NCBI GenBank assembly: GCA_036937835.1 | Contig: CM072863.1 | Coordinates: 16,542,001 to 16,606,000 of the forward strand | Source of the DNA: Pampus argenteus | Lineage: Eukaryota; Chordata; Actinopteri; Scombriformes; Stromateidae | Reading direction: 5' to 3' | DNA: 64,000 nt | Shown: piece by piece, positions 1-14,623 of the stretch | Numbering within the stretch: position 1 is the first letter of the stretch | Layout of the letters: each line of letters opens with the position of its first letter | Program-made: the position numbers and the translations under genes | Notes under the pieces: model-generated | Databases searched by the model: none | What the model was told of the DNA's origin: nothing | Seen by the model: only the letters and a program-made list of their open reading frames with translations

Positions 1-933
1 GACTTCAAAGGCTACATTTTTCTAGCCAACAGTGCAGGCCACCCACCAACTCTCCTCCTCAGGTGTCTGCACTATTTTTAGCTGGATCATTTGAATAGTG
101 TCAGAATCAGAAAGACGTTTTTATCAACCGTAGATAATGTCCTAGCGCTTTAGGGAGTGCACCATGCGATCGGGGAGGGGTAATGCCCCCAGTCCCTCTG
201 AGAGGCGGCCAGCTGATGAGGTCACACCGTGTGTCTGATTTATTTCTCTCCTGGCTTTGCTATACTGTTACATCCTGGTCAGAATTCAGCCCACAGCAGC
301 ATGTATAAACCACGAGATAGTTTTGATACCTTTGGTTGTAAAAGTAGTTGTAGAAATGAAAGGCTACTTCATGTTTGTTGTCTTTTCACTGAGTTCACAG
401 CAGACCAGTCAGGGAGTGTCTTTTTGCTATGCTGTGGAGTTTTGGCCTCCATCAGACCTTCTGATCCAGCCAGTTTGACTAAATGAAACCTTTTCACACT
501 TCCCAGCTTCTTTAAGATCACATATTTACCCAGTGAGGAAGAAGATTCAGCTAAACTTTACCCCCAGGGTAATTGGTTGCTTGCTTTTCACACCAACTCT
601 AAAGTGGCATTCATCACGTCCCCGTCATGGACTGAACAGCACGGAAAACTTGTCTCGCCTGAATTATACTTTAAAAAGGAATACTTCACTGAAAACCTGT
701 TTTGCTTGATGTGAATCAAGAGTGCACAGTACATGTGGTTTTTTTCTCTACTTGACTGTCAGTCAGTAAGACAAATAAGCAGCAGGTTAGAGGGACAGAT
801 TTTGGTCTCCATCGTAGCATCATAACTCTTTGTATGTAAATGTATCACTGTGATCAGTGGTGCAGTGATTAACATGCTGCTCAGTCCTATGTAGATGTGA
901 AGGTACTGAGGAGACCTATGTTAAATGTTGTGA

Positions 934-939
934 AATAAA
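934..939 (+). other. Possible polyadenylation signal of a gene to the left
   Basis: AATAAA in the context tgtgaaataaactacacac, followed by a pyrimidine-rich run and T7. The preceding 900 bases are non-repetitive and contain no coding exon, as expected of a 3' UTR. A random AATAAA is common in AT-rich DNA, so this is a weak suggestion only. Confidence 0.2.
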
Positions 940-1487
940 CTACACACGGTCTTCTCTTCCTTCTTTTTTTGAGGTAATACCACTTTTAAATCTAGAAGGA
1001 GCTCATGGATGCTAAATATGGCTCTGAAATATGTTAAATATTCTATTTTTAAGTGTGTGACCTTCATATCTTACACCCAAATATGTGGATCTTCTACTCT
1101 AATGAGAAGACAAGTGTGTGTGTGTGTAGTAGAAACTGAATTCTCTCTCTGGCTGTATGGCCTGTGCATGGCTCACAGCGATGCAGTTAACAGATGGTTG
1201 AACAGGCATAGTACTTCCATATGAGAAATGATATCGTCTTCATACAAGCTAATTGACAATTTAGCAGCAATGTAATATGGTCACAGTTGGCGTGTCGCCA
1301 CTACAAGAGTGGGAGCTGGTGTCAACCTGTCAACATGGCACATTGAGCTAAATTGGTTTCCACAGGGCTCAAAGATAAAGTTTAACATAATAATAAAGGG
1401 GGTGTAGGCAGCAGTTATTATGTTGACTGTGTTATACCTGTAGAGATTGAATCAGTGTTAAAAAATATATACTTTAATAATTAGAGG

Positions 1488-1535
1488 GGTTTTTGTTTTT
1501 TTTTTTGTTTTTTTTTTTTTTTTTTTGTTTTTTTG
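1488..1535. repeat. Poly-T tract
   Basis: A run of T interrupted by a few G, including an uninterrupted stretch of about 17 T. Confidence 0.95.
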
Positions 1536-4500
1536 CAGAGCCTAAGAGGGCCATGGAGAAAAAAGTAACTCATTTGTTTTAGTAGTTTGTGCTCAAGTTT
1601 AATAAATTGTGTATACTCTATGGGTCACTTGGATTTAATAAAGTTTTATTTTGTTATTTTGTTCTTGCACTAAGATATGTGGACATACTTCAGGTTTTGG
1701 CTTGTGAGAATAGCATTACGCTGTCTCTAAAATCCCTTAAACATCCATTTAAAAGGAATAAAAAAAACATATATGAGACCACAGTTTGTTTTTTTCCATG
1801 TATATACGATATCAGTTAGTGTCTATATATTTTACATCAAGACAGCATGGATTAAGTGTTTTGCACTTGAGTCACTCAGTAAATACTGGATATGAATGGA
1901 TTATGAAGGTGTGGATATGGGTCAGCTCTTTCTACTGTGTCAGGGGTAATTCAATTTGACCTCTTCTGACATATTTCATCCTACATTTAGGAAACACTCC
2001 CTGTCCCTACAACCTCATCTATCACAAGCGCAGAATCAAAGCTGTTGAGCTGTCAGGATGGCGTTAAATTTCAGTGATTTTAATCCTCCATGAATTTCTC
2101 ACTCAATGCTGCCCGTTTTCATATTATTTGTTGGCACAGGTAGGACGTTGCCTTGACCTTCTTTGACAACTGTCGGGAATTATTTAATCGCAGGTCACAA
2201 GATTTTCGAATCACGATTGGCTGAGATTTTTTGGGGTTGTCAAAGCGGCTTGAGTCACGATCTGAGGTTCTTTTAGCTGTGACAGAGTCAGGGGTCGAGG
2301 TTAGCATGGCCTCTCAGGAATTCTCTGTTCATCATGTGCTCTGGCTGCTGGGGGAGGGTTCGGGATAACTGAGATGTCTCTATTTACAGCTAAGGAACGA
2401 TCTAGCTCATTTCTTCACACCATAATGAAAAAAAGAGAGAAAGTATTGCCTAAATCTCTCTCTCTTCTTCATCGTTTTTTCTTCTCACATCCCATTTCCC
2501 TCTCCGTATTTCTCACACCTTGCCTCAACACACTTTTACTATCTGATCCATTGACATTCAGCCCTTGTTCCCTCTCCCCTCACCTGTCTCTTCCCTTGAC
2601 TGTGGTGATAAACACATAGCTGTCGCTGTCATGCAACACTCAGGGCACTCATAACTGCGCCACCTGTTGCTGGTGCATGCCAGGACGCTCTACTTGGAAA
2701 ACTGCAAACTTGGCACTACTCAGTCATTTACCTCCCTACCCCACACCACCCCAGTGTCCTTTTACTGGTGACACATCCCAGTTAATTCTGCTCAATCCAC
2801 CGCTAACAGCTAGATATAATAAAAAAGAAGATAGGAATCATGTTGTATAATCCCAGAGCTATACTGTAGATTTGTATTCAAAGCTTAAAGTACTTAAAGT
2901 AGACAATAACAACTATGCTAGTGCTTTCCTAATGCATTCCACTTCTGTATCCACAAAATCTCCATAATAATATTTCTCTATTATACCCATCCAAAAATGT
3001 TGTTTATTTTCATATGTGTCATTATGGAACACAGTGAAATACACCCAGAACAATATATGTTGCTGTTTGGTTTGGAGATTTGTTGTACTCCACACTGACA
3101 ATCGACTTTAACATTTAAAAGCATATATATTATATACACAATGATGATGAATGATGATGAGAAATGATGTGCAACTAATGTGCTGAAATACATACAGTAT
3201 ATTCTTTCAAGTAAAAACAATACATGAATCATATAATCACCTGCAAACATTTAATAATATACATTATTTCAAGCTCAGTCTTCATAATGTATCTAAGCAG
3301 CTCTGTCTGTCTTACAGCCTATATTGATGATGATGCTTTTTATTTATTTTTTTTTTTTTTGAGAAAGGGATTTCTAAAAATGGCTTAGGAGTTGAATTTG
3401 TATGTCACAGTTTTTGTGAAGTTATTGTTTTAAGTGATTTCCAGAAAATATGTTTACAAATCAAGGAGGATCTGAAACGGCTCTCACATTTTGCCTCCGT
3501 GTTGTGTTTCTGTCACATCAGGCAGATTTACAAAGTGCACTTGCCATGAAATACTAAAGGGTAATTATGCATGAAATCTTAAACTTCAGTCTTCACTCCA
3601 GCCTTGATTGTAAGCTCTGTTGCCCAGCCTCAGTGATAATTGCAGGCCATTTGGTTATAATTATATAGCTGGGATTCACCAGCACATAAAAGCTAGTTAT
3701 TCAAGCTTTTCCTGTGAAAAAGCTAGCATCCTACTGTTTATCAATGCCCAAACACTCTTTGGAAATTCATTTGCTCCCAGTGGCTTATGGAAACTACTAA
3801 AATAAATCCCTGGTCATATAACTGGAAACATTATAAAACCTATAATGGCTTCCTTTTAATATTTTAATATATAATACATTCTGGCCTCTGCCATGTTTGT
3901 TATGATGTGAAACATTTATACAAACTCAAACAAATCTAGATACTTTATTATTCAACTTGCCATCATATTCTCACATGAATGGTTCATATTGCATATTTTA
4001 CTCACAATCAGTGACCCAGATGTAAACAAAATCATTTTCCCTCTAAAAGATCTCAAAACACAGATTCGCAGCCTGATATATAATACCCTGAGCCTAACAG
4101 GTCAACAAGCACTGATGCTTATTGTGTTTTGTGCTTTTACAGTCAGATTTTCATTCCTGAAATAACATTATGATATTATATAATTTCCTCTTTAATTCTT
4201 CTCATTTCCCAGGCTAGTTAACAAGTCACACTCTTTGTTCTCCCCTCCTTTACTTGTAGACTGAATTAGGTAGACATACAGCTAGACAGTTAGATGCAGA
4301 ACCATAAAAACAAAAAGAAATGTTTTCTAAGGAAACAATACCCTTCTTAATTTTATATGATAGGCTGGATGTTCATGTATTGCACATAACATTGCTGATT
4401 AACTAGAAAAAAATTTTTTTTTAAACTTCAGTTTTTCACAAACAATGGAAATAATATGGCTGTGAATGTGGGTCAGCACATGCTGGTAGGTTGAAAACGA

Positions 4501-5924
4501 GCTCTTGTGACTTACATCTGGAAAACATTCATCTCTGTGTGGCCTCATCCATCATACATATGGTACATAAACTGAGTTTGATGCTGCTGAAGTGACAGAA
4601 AGATGTGGCCTTTCACATGTTAGTATTCATCCATGGAAATTTCATGAAAGCAAATATTAGACTTGATATTGAGAAAGTGGATTATTTCTATTGTATCAAG
4701 AATAAACTCAGACATGTGCACGTGGAACGTGTAGAGTTACAGTCTATCAGTACCAGACGTGAGCCAGGGCCATGTGCTGGTGTCTGTGTCCTGTGTGTGT
4801 ATGGCCAGCAGGGTTTAAAATAGTTCCTGAGAAACTGATCATTAGTGCTGAGCTGCAGTGAAAACCACATGGATCAGATTTCTGTTGAAATGAGGACAAG
4901 ATATAAAGCTCCTTGTCAGCATTATGAAACAACATTGTGGATTACCTGCTAAAACAAAGTCATTTAAAGATGATGTATTTCAGTTACTTCCAATAAACAT
5001 ATCACAGTAGTAGTGATTCCTTGAGATGTATAGCACAGTAATACTGTGTCCTGTGTCAGATATTGCCACTAGATGGCATTGTTACACTTTATTGTGTTGC
5101 GCCCACCCTTTGGGGACAAGCCTCTCTCAAAGCAAGGTTGTTGGTTTTTTTTATTAAGAAATTGTACATCAGTATAAGGCAAGTGATACACCATCAGCAG
5201 TAGATTTTGTTTAGAAAATAGAGCACACAATGTAAACAGAATTATAACCTAATAAAAGACCAATAAATAAAATTGGGTAAAATAGCTTAAGGGCCTCTAC
5301 TAATAATTCTAAGGGATCGATAATGTTCAGTAGGTTTCTTGCTCTTTTCTTTACTTCAGTGATTTGCAGTACAGTGCTAGTTCTCTCATAAGAAAAACAA
5401 CAACAACAATAAGGGTTGTGTCTTACACTTTAAATTGTATCTAGTACTCAACTGAAATTCCTATCGTCCATTAAGATTCCAGATGTAATATAATTTCTGG
5501 TAAGTCTCAAAGTGAAGGAGTGAAGTGAAGGATGAGCTCAATATATTAAAAAAAATTAAAAAAATCTGGAGCACACTTGAATCATCAAAATGTTTTTTTT
5601 TTTTGTTGTTGTTGTTTTGAGCCTGGGCTCCTATTGTGTTGAGTCAGTCGGTGTGACGTATTGATTGCATTATGAAATTCACTTAGATGATGAGTGGTGT
5701 CTTTGAATATGTATATTCATAAACAAAAAGAACTCCATTTCTTAATGGCCATCCTTTTCTTAGCAGGCATACAGCAGGGTGTTGGAGGCAGAGGTAAAAT
5801 AGGATTGCATTGCCATGGGGAAACCATTTCTTCCCCTATTATTTCAAGCCTTCATCGATGGGAAACCAACACAATTGCTTGTGTGTTTTTTTTAGATTAC
5901 ATTAGCAATGTCTCATGTGGATAC

Positions 5925-5989
5925 TTTACTGGAGGTGGCATTGAATGACAATATATGATAAATTGTCATTCAATGCCACCTCCAGTAAA
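5925..5989. repeat. Perfect 28-bp inverted repeat with a 9-nt loop
   Basis: The left arm, 5925-5952 (TTTACTGGAGGTGGCATTGA, then ATGACAAT), is exactly complementary to the right arm, 5962-5989. The spacer atatgataa is 5953-5961. Pairing ends sharply on both sides (C opposite C outside). The arms are non-repetitive mixed sequence, so this is not a microsatellite effect. It could be a template-switch inverted duplication, the core of a foldback element, or an RNA hairpin; no coding function is visible. Confidence 0.95.
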
Positions 5990-6610
5990 CTATGTGTTTA
6001 AATGGAAATATGGAAAATATGGAGATTAACAGCCGTCATACAGGGATATTTTGCTTCACTGAAAATATATTAATAAGAAAAAAATTATATTTGATAGACA
6101 GGAATAAACCAACTTAAAGTGTAAATCAATAATAAAAGTGTTTTAAATTTGATCTATCTGTCATTTGAATTTTTAAGAACACACTTTACAACCACAAATT
6201 GCTCCTCAAACTGTGAACGTGTGGATGTTTTAGTCCTCCAGATGCGCAGCAGGCACCTTGCATGGGTGTGTTGAGCACTCGTAGCAATAATAATTAGGGG
6301 GTAATTAATTAATGGTTTGAAATATTTACCACAAATAGTAAATCTCGGGGCACCACCCTGTCACCAGGGACCAGGAAGATTAGATGAGCACAAACAATGA
6401 CAGGTTTAAATTATAACAGGATTTATCCACAGCAATAATTATTTAAGATAACATTACATAGTATATAAACAACTATTAGAAATCAGTTATCAAACACAAA
6501 CACTGGTTATTAACTAAGACAGGAAACATACATATAATAGCAATATCATTAGCGATAGCTGTAGCCATCATAATAGCAATAAGCAGCAGCAACAGTAATC
6601 ACAATGGTGA

Positions 6611-6636
6611 TGTGTGTGTGTGTGTGTGTGTGTGTG
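6611..6636. repeat. (TG)13 microsatellite
   Basis: Thirteen uninterrupted TG units, followed by CA/TG-rich degenerate sequence to about 6685. Confidence 0.97.
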
Positions 6637-8959
6637 ATGTTTGTGCACGCACCTGCCTGCCTGTGTGCATGTGTACGTGCGTGGGTGAGCGAGTTAGTGG
6701 TAGGAGGGAAAGAGAAAGAGAGAAAGTGAGTCACATGAGTGATGTGTCTTTAGGAGACAAGATGGCGACGGAGTAACGTGGGCTACACACTTGCTGGATA
6801 CACAAGATTCATTTGTCCTCAGCTAAGACAGCAGTATACTGATCGAAAAAAAAAAACTCTTCTAACCTTTGCTGCATTGTGTTGAATCCTGTCAAATATG
6901 CTCGACCATCTAAACCACTGCACTGCTGTGTGCATTGTAATTGTTCCAAGTGCAAATGTTACGAATCTAAAAATATAACAGATTACATTTCATAACATTA
7001 TGGCAGAGCATTACAAGGCAGTCAAATGTTTTGGGCCAAACAGGCAAGTCCGTCACATGAATCCAATCCAATACCACAAGGGAGGATACCAAGTCAGCCA
7101 ATGAAAAAATAACAACACTGATCAATAGTTAAAATGCATAAAATAATTGATGTTTATGATTTCAGGCAAATACACAACATAACTAAGATGCTCATGTTTG
7201 TGCCAATGAACATATTTTACTTCAGTCTTGTGAGTCTGAAGACGTAATCTTTCATTCTCTATGCCAGTGCCACATAAACAAGTGCTGTGCAGCTCCGTCT
7301 TCCTATTTCAATATGCAACCTGTGTAATAAGAGGGTGAAGCTTTAACATATAATGCAATTTACAAAAGATCTTCAATAAAGACTTTACTTTTTGACTACA
7401 CGCTTGCAAAGTGGCAATGATTGGTATATTCTGTAATTAAAAAACACTATTAAAAATATGTCAGTATATCAGATCTAGATCTATCCATCTGTGTCTATTT
7501 TCTACACTTTATCCTATTGTGTGCTGTGCAGGTCCACAGGGAGATCTACACACTGTATATGGTAAATATATTCAGATGGACACCTTACTCATGAATATCC
7601 ATTTAAAGGGTTGCACATTTTCTTCATGGTGTAGAAATGGACGATAGGTTAATAAAATAGAGCACACCTTATACTGTATGTTAGAACCAAAAATAATGTA
7701 AACATCATGTTTGCTTTTTCCCATCCCAACCTTCTGCTTGTCGTCCTGTCTGATGCTCAACTACCCTGACAGACTACCCCAAACCACCTCAGCTTTTTGG
7801 TATATATCACAGCCAACCCTAAGCACCAACAAATAAGCTCAGGCAAAGCGGTTATTTATCATGTGATGTTTGGCCATTATAAATCTCTCTGTCTTGGTCA
7901 CCATAATTCATCCTTATGGTAGCCATTTGAGTACTGCAGTGTTACCAGGGACAGGAGCGATAACTCTGGTGTAATAATGTACCTCTGTGCAGCCGTGATG
8001 ATGGACGAGCCCCCCTTGTAGGAATATATATTCTTAATAAAACACACTTATTTAATACAATTCCTTTCTGTTGGATGGTCTCATGTGGGGGGAAAAACTC
8101 AGGAGAATGAAATTCCCACATGCCTCCTGTGTATGCCTGAGCTGCCCAAGGTTGTCACTATGTAGAATAATTTGTTGTCCCATAGCTCTGAAGAAAGGTC
8201 TGTAAATGTATTTCATTCACCAGAAGTAGGCACATATAAGCCTGACAGTGCCAGAGGTCAAATTTATGAATCTGAGACATTTTTATTTTAACAAGAGTTT
8301 AAAGCCATTCTAGTTTTGCGAGGCCATACTTAATCACAATGATACCTTGAGCCAAAATCATACCAAAAACAGCACATGCACCTCACTGTAAGGATTAGAT
8401 AGACATACAGCAACTTCAGATTTACGTTTACTCTTGAAGAAAAAAGCAAAAAAACAAGAAAACGTTGAGTACCTGCTACTTGAACTTAATCTAGACTACG
8501 GCAGAATTCTGCTAAGGAAGCCACTTTTTTCCTGAAGTGTGATGGATTACCGGTTTAAGAAAGAAAATATGTTTAGTTGAAGAAATTAGAGAGGAAGAAA
8601 AACTCACACACAAGTTCGGTTTTTATATGTGGAGTAGAATTGCTCATTTAATGTTTTCTGCTGTCTGGGCTGTTTCTGTCCTTGGGAACAGGCAATAAGG
8701 AGGAAAAACCAACTATGTTTGTGCAATATATCACCTTCCATCATAACAGCCATTTATTCTCCAGTCTGGCCAATCCAAACCTAAGTATCCCTCACTGTAT
8801 CGGAAAAAAAGAAAAGAAAGGGTAACAGTGCAGTAAATACCAACAATAAGTCAGAGAAAAGAAAAACGACGTTTGCAATGTATGATCAACCAACTCTTAC
8901 TCATCAGTGGAGATTTTATTAAGAAGCACTTTGACAAAACATTTGAGATCTTATATATT

Positions 8960-9160
8960 ACATCGAAGCATATATTGAACGTGGGTACGTGAGAGTGATA
9001 AGAGCAGCCTCAAGGTCAGAGGGGAAGAAGCTACGATTTTATGTTATGTAGACAGCAGGGAAGAAGTAATCTCTCCGGGCTCTCGACTTGTCACACTGTG
9101 CGAGCAGCGTTGCTTCACTTATTCTAAAGCTCCTCCAGGTAAAAAGAAGAAATTATTTAA
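8960..9160. repeat. Possible fish interspersed repeat fragment
   Basis: The string 'gtcagaggggaagaagctac' ... 'tagacagcagggaagaagta' followed by atctctccgggctc, and 'ttattctaaagctcctccag', recalls a dispersed teleost repeat. I recognise the pattern only loosely, and no coding motif supports it. Confidence 0.3.
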
Positions 9161-11751
9161 CATTAATAAAGAAATTCCCCTAAATCCAGAATTACAATGG
9201 ATGACCCCCTCCCAAGAAAAATGACTTAAACTCATCACACGGCTCTGATATTGGTTTTACTGCTAAGACTGACGTTCATCGTAACCAAAGACTACCTTCA
9301 GTGTCGAGCCTTCCACTTACACTCACATTTCCTCTACATTACCTTGTTATCAGTATGTGGGCATCATGTTACCCAAGTCTGCAGTGCATGCACTTATCAT
9401 AAGCACTTGGTTACCTTGGCGTTACAGTTTACAGAACTCCTCGTTTATCTTATACAGGCCCTTCATGCAGCCCCTCAGTTCAGCCTTCGTCTTTGAAACA
9501 GGATGTCTTAGTGCCTGTCTCTTTGAGGCCCGCCTCCCAATGGCGCCCACTGTGTTTTAATTGGTTAGCTTACAGAAACTGCCCCTCTTCAGATTGCTGC
9601 ATGCCCTGCTCTGGAGAACTCAAACACCTGGACAGGACGAACATCAGTGTTTTTACTTCCTCTGACATGGAAAGACATAGAACAAATATGGTTAGTAAAG
9701 GAGTAAAGCAGAGCCTAATACAATGTTCATAAAAGTGACATGTATGCCTAATTATGAAAGAAAAAATATATTTTTTAAATTTGTATTAGGGGTTGAAATT
9801 TGGTTTGTTTTCATTGCTATGTGGATGAAGTGATGCATATGTCATCATATAATGGATAACAAAAAGCTAGTTTACAGTAGTGACTAGAAAATAATAGTCA
9901 GGTGCCCATATAAACAATAAACATTGTTTTGCTCACTGTAGTTTAACCAAAGCTAATATCTTTAATTGTCAGTGTTAAATCAGGCAGACGCAGCAAGTCC
10001 AGTTATTTTCTTTTTAGAATAAAATTCTCTTTTTGTTTCCCCAGACATTTTTTCCTTGTTTAGCTGCAGTGGAGAGATCAACAAAGATAATTTTCATGGT
10101 TCACAAAGGGATCTTCTAATGGCTCATATGAACCAGAGGAATAAATACAACATGAAAAAAACAGTTTCAATGTTCATTTGGACATATTTTATTGCACAGA
10201 CATGAACCTTTCTGCATACATTGAACTGCTGCATTTCTTTAGACCTACCACTAGTACTAGTGCAGGAAAAAAAAACATAGAGCAGGAAGAACAAGAACAG
10301 ACATGTATTTGCTAAATTAAAATCATCCACTTTGTGCACCTTCAGCTGCCCATAAGGCTGAAAATAATGTTCATAGTCATGATATTTTACATTCAAATTC
10401 TTGAGCAGTACAAAACAGTGCAAAGAGGACTCTGGAGCGATACAAAACATGCTCAATAAAAGCCAAACAAATCTTACAGAATTGTTTAGAGCACTCAAGG
10501 AAATGAGTTCAGGGAACTGCTCTACATATTTGTGAGTACGTTTAGACAGCATAGAAATGCATTGCAGCTCACTCCAGTCTATCTCACTCTATCTGTCTGG
10601 TATCAGTTTGAAAATTGCACTGTCAATAGAAATTACCCCCTATAGACTTGCTAAAGGGGTAGTACAGGGAATACATGTCAGGAAGGCACATTAATGTTAT
10701 TAGTGGTCAAAAACTCGACAGGGTACCTTTAATTATGGCTGTGGTTTAAAAGTTCAAAATCAAATGAAGCTGCCATGTGTAATCTGCTGTGTAATCTGCT
10801 GTGTACACTACGCATGCTGGGCACTTGAAGGTGAAAGGGAATCATACACAAAGTTTTACACGGACCACAGCTTCTGTTCTCCATCAAAGAGCTCACTGAA
10901 AAACTTTTTACAGCCACCTTTTATGTCTAGTGTTTTTTATTTTTTTATTTTTTATACTCAAAATATACAGTAGGCCTTGGGTGGGGTATATCACTTTAAT
11001 ATCCTGCAGCTGGTCAATTCACAGTACTGGTTGGCAGCTCTTTGGAGAGCCTCCCTGCTGCTTTTGTTTTAGTACCATCATGAGTCCTTGAAGCTTAATA
11101 ACTGAAGATACTGACATGGAAGCAAACAGTGCAAGCGGAAGGTGCACCTTAATTTTTTTGCATGTACAGTGAAATAACTAAACCTCAACAGATGGACTGG
11201 GTGAAGCAAATTAGTAATATTGTCCCTTCCCCTGGAAATTACTGTCAAATTATCTTTGATGAAAACACTGACGTTTTTATTCGGTGGGGGGGACACAGAA
11301 GACATTACAGTATATCTTAAAAAGATCCTAATTTTTTAAACCACATTAATGAATTAGATGGATTTTAGCCAAATATGCATGATTGAGAAGCATGCAGCAT
11401 ACAACATGATCTACTTTTTGTCATATGAGTTGCTAGCACCAAGAATACATTGTTTTGGATCTATTTCTATTTTAATGCCAAAACAATTGAACTGAAGACC
11501 AGAATGATTTGTTCAATGGACATAACCACATTTTAAAAAATGCAAAGTGTTGTTAGCAATTTTTGTCACTCGGGAGAGTATAAATCACCATATTTACTAC
11601 ATATTTTCAGAAGTTTTGAACTATTTTTCTATTTTTCTTTTTTTTTTTATATATATATATATATGTTTGTGTATAAGGCATAACAGTATTATAGGACATG
11701 TGTTCTTAAATGACAGGTGCATTTTCACATCTGAAACAGATGTTGCTTGCT

Positions 11752-12060
11752 ATAATCATTCCTTCTGTTCATGCTGTTCATTAAAGGGGACATTATACGC
11801 TTCTGTGATTTTCTGTCATTTCTATACTTTTATGATGATGTCTATGGTAAACATGGTCAAAGTTCCAAAAACATATGTAAAATGCTCCCTGCAAGTCTGT
11901 GCTTGAAATGCCACCTCTTCCTTATCCCAAATGTTGCTTTTGTTGCTAAGGTTGTTGCTGGGTTATTCATGTTGTCCACTCACATATTTCAGGACAGATG
12001 TGTTTGTCTCTGCTGCAGAAGTGTTACGCACAGAACACAAACCAGACTGCACCCTCTTAT
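11752..12060. repeat. Probable fish interspersed repeat ('aaaggggacattatacgctt' type)
   Basis: The text 'ttaaaggggacattatacgc' followed by ttctgtcatttctatacttttatgatgatg (read in parts) and 'aaacatggtcaaagttccaa' resembles a common teleost DNA-transposon-derived repeat whose start is a near-invariant 'aaaggggacattatgc'. No transposase reading was found. Boundaries are approximate. Confidence 0.35.
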
Positions 12061-14623
12061 TCCTCATATTTAATTGACACACAAGTGAGGACTGGTGTAG
12101 TTAAGATACAGCGTGTTTACTGTGAGACTGCATATTACCTCCACCGTAGATGGTCCAATAAGATGTTTATATAAGGTTAACTTTTGATTTGAGCATTTTG
12201 ATTTTATCCTGTATTAACCATATTTGTTCTATGTCTCTCCATGTTAGAGGAAGTAAACACATTGATGTTTGTCTTTTTTTCTACTGTTTCACTCTTGATT
12301 CATGATTGCATTTACAACAGCATCTGATTCCTGACTCATGCATTTATTAGAAGGAGTTTGGCTTGCTGTTAAATTGTGTTGCTCCATGATGACAACAGTA
12401 CAAAGTTTCTGACTTCATTTTAATATTGTTTTTGTTGGCTTGATCATGACAGCACAGCGTGAGACTTTGAGGCAACAGATAAAGTGAGAGGGAGGGAGAC
12501 GCTTTGTGCCTTTGAGCAGTCATCAAGACTTAAAGCACCAAAAGATTAAGGATGGGCGAGGCTTGATGAGACACTGTATCAGACTCTCTACATTTGAGGG
12601 ACTTTGCGACTTATTGTCACAGGTTGTTGAACATACATTTAGTTTTGCATTTGAAGACTTTCTTCAGACTCAGACCCAGTGATGAATGCAAAACTTAAAT
12701 AGTGCAAGCAATAGTGTCACGCTTTTCTAACTACACTGGGACCAAAATACAGCATAAATTGTGATTGCTGACAGCTATTTCTGGTATTGTGGAAAAGGCT
12801 TTGAAACACCATTAAGTAATATTAATTACTTATTAAATAGTAATACTAATAATAATTTCATCATCAAAGTATAATTAAACAGCTAATTAATATAGTGTAA
12901 AAAATAAAAATAAAAAACAACTTGGTCTAGAAAATATGTGACTTTAATATTAATCTCAATATGACATTTAAAAATGATCATTTCTATGGTGGAGAAGTGA
13001 ATCTTAAGGAGATAAACATTCTCTGGTAGGTTATAATTTTTATAGTTCTTCCCTCAGTGGAAAAGCTTTTACCTTGGTCATTAATTCTTTCAGATGGGAG
13101 GAACAAAGTCTTACAAGACTACAAGGCAGAAATGACCTCTTGTTAACCTGGCATCCCCGTCTCCAACCAGAGAGAGTGCAGGAGTAGAGGGGTTGTTTAG
13201 TTGAATATGTTAGCCTAGTCTGCCTGACTCATTGAACCTTTATCTCTTTGAGGTTTGTGTATCTTAGAATCTATGGTGCCGACTATAAATCTGAAATATC
13301 AGCAGCCTCACTGTGCTGTGTATTGATAAATCCATGACACTTTCGGTGGTGTTGAAGTAGCAGACGGATTTGTAATTGCGCCTTTTTCTCTTAGTCCCGT
13401 TTCATCTCGGATCTATAAACTATATTCTATAAATGCACAAACTATGTATTTAGCCTAATAGCAGCTCTATTAAATTGAAATCAAAATTATAATTGCAATT
13501 ATAATAGGCTTATAATAGGCTAAAGTATTGCCCCATTGGGCCATTGCTGACTGCCACTGCCTGGAAAGTGTAACTACATCAAGAATGGTTTAAAAAAAAA
13601 AAAAAAAAAGAAAATCCCTGTGCATCTTGTGCCCTCTGTATAGATTGAATTGTATTACTGTATGTGCAGAAGCCGAGCTCCCATCCTCTCTGTGACCAGA
13701 CACCCTTCTCTGCTTATATACGTAGAATGCTTTTTTAGTCTATGCATCACATTTACCTACGTACTGTGTCGTAGGCAGTGTTACTGTAGTGAGAGGGGTT
13801 TGGATAGCTTGCAATAAATCATGATTTTTAACAGCTTCAGGGATTTCACCTCTATTCTAGACTTGACCTACTTCTTAGCAAAGTCTATACAAACTAAGTT
13901 GTAGAGTCCCTAGTGGTAAAAGACAAATGTGGATCACCTCTACTAATACTCATTGTTCACTTTGTCATTTCATTCATTATACACACGCAAGCCAAACTTA
14001 CTTTTTTAACTTACATTCTGCTTCATTACTGTGATGTGCAGGAGTAACACTGCAGCTTAAAAATGTTCATGCTACGTACTCATCCATTCCTCCATTTTTA
14101 CTGTACTCTTAGTAAATTATGTTTTATTATTTTTGTGCTTTGTTATAGATGTGTTATGTTCTGTGGTAGTCACTGTGGTTTGTCTGACTGTGAATGTAGC
14201 CTGTGCATTAATAAAGCATCTATTTGTCTATTTGCGGATTTTGAATTATGTGGTTTAAAACTTTATAGACATTAATCAGATAAAATAGGGAAAATAGGTC
14301 TGGTTGAGAAAAAATAGGGAAAATAGGTTAGCCACTCCATAGAGTCCAGGTACAGTAGATCGCACTTAATATTCACTAGTTGGCTACATCTGACTAAAAC
14401 AAAACTAAACGGCTAAAGCTATGCTAGTAGTTCTTTGAGGCTGTATTTAGCCATAGCAGTCCTATCCTATAGTCCTATCCTAATTTAGCCAATAAGCATG
14501 CAAGCATACTAAGTAGTGTAAGTAGTGCTTAAGAAAGTCATTTGCTTTGCAGGTATTTGGTCAGAAACCAAGATATTAGACAAATTCAAATTTTGACCTG
14601 GTTCCACCAAAATGCATTCAAAT

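Noticed and set aside
10124..10552. 142-codon minus-strand open frame, the longest outside grm4 apart from the 3' UTR frame
   Set aside because: Rich in Phe/Leu/Tyr from AT-rich DNA, with no motif, no splice context and no relation to a known family. Best explained by chance.
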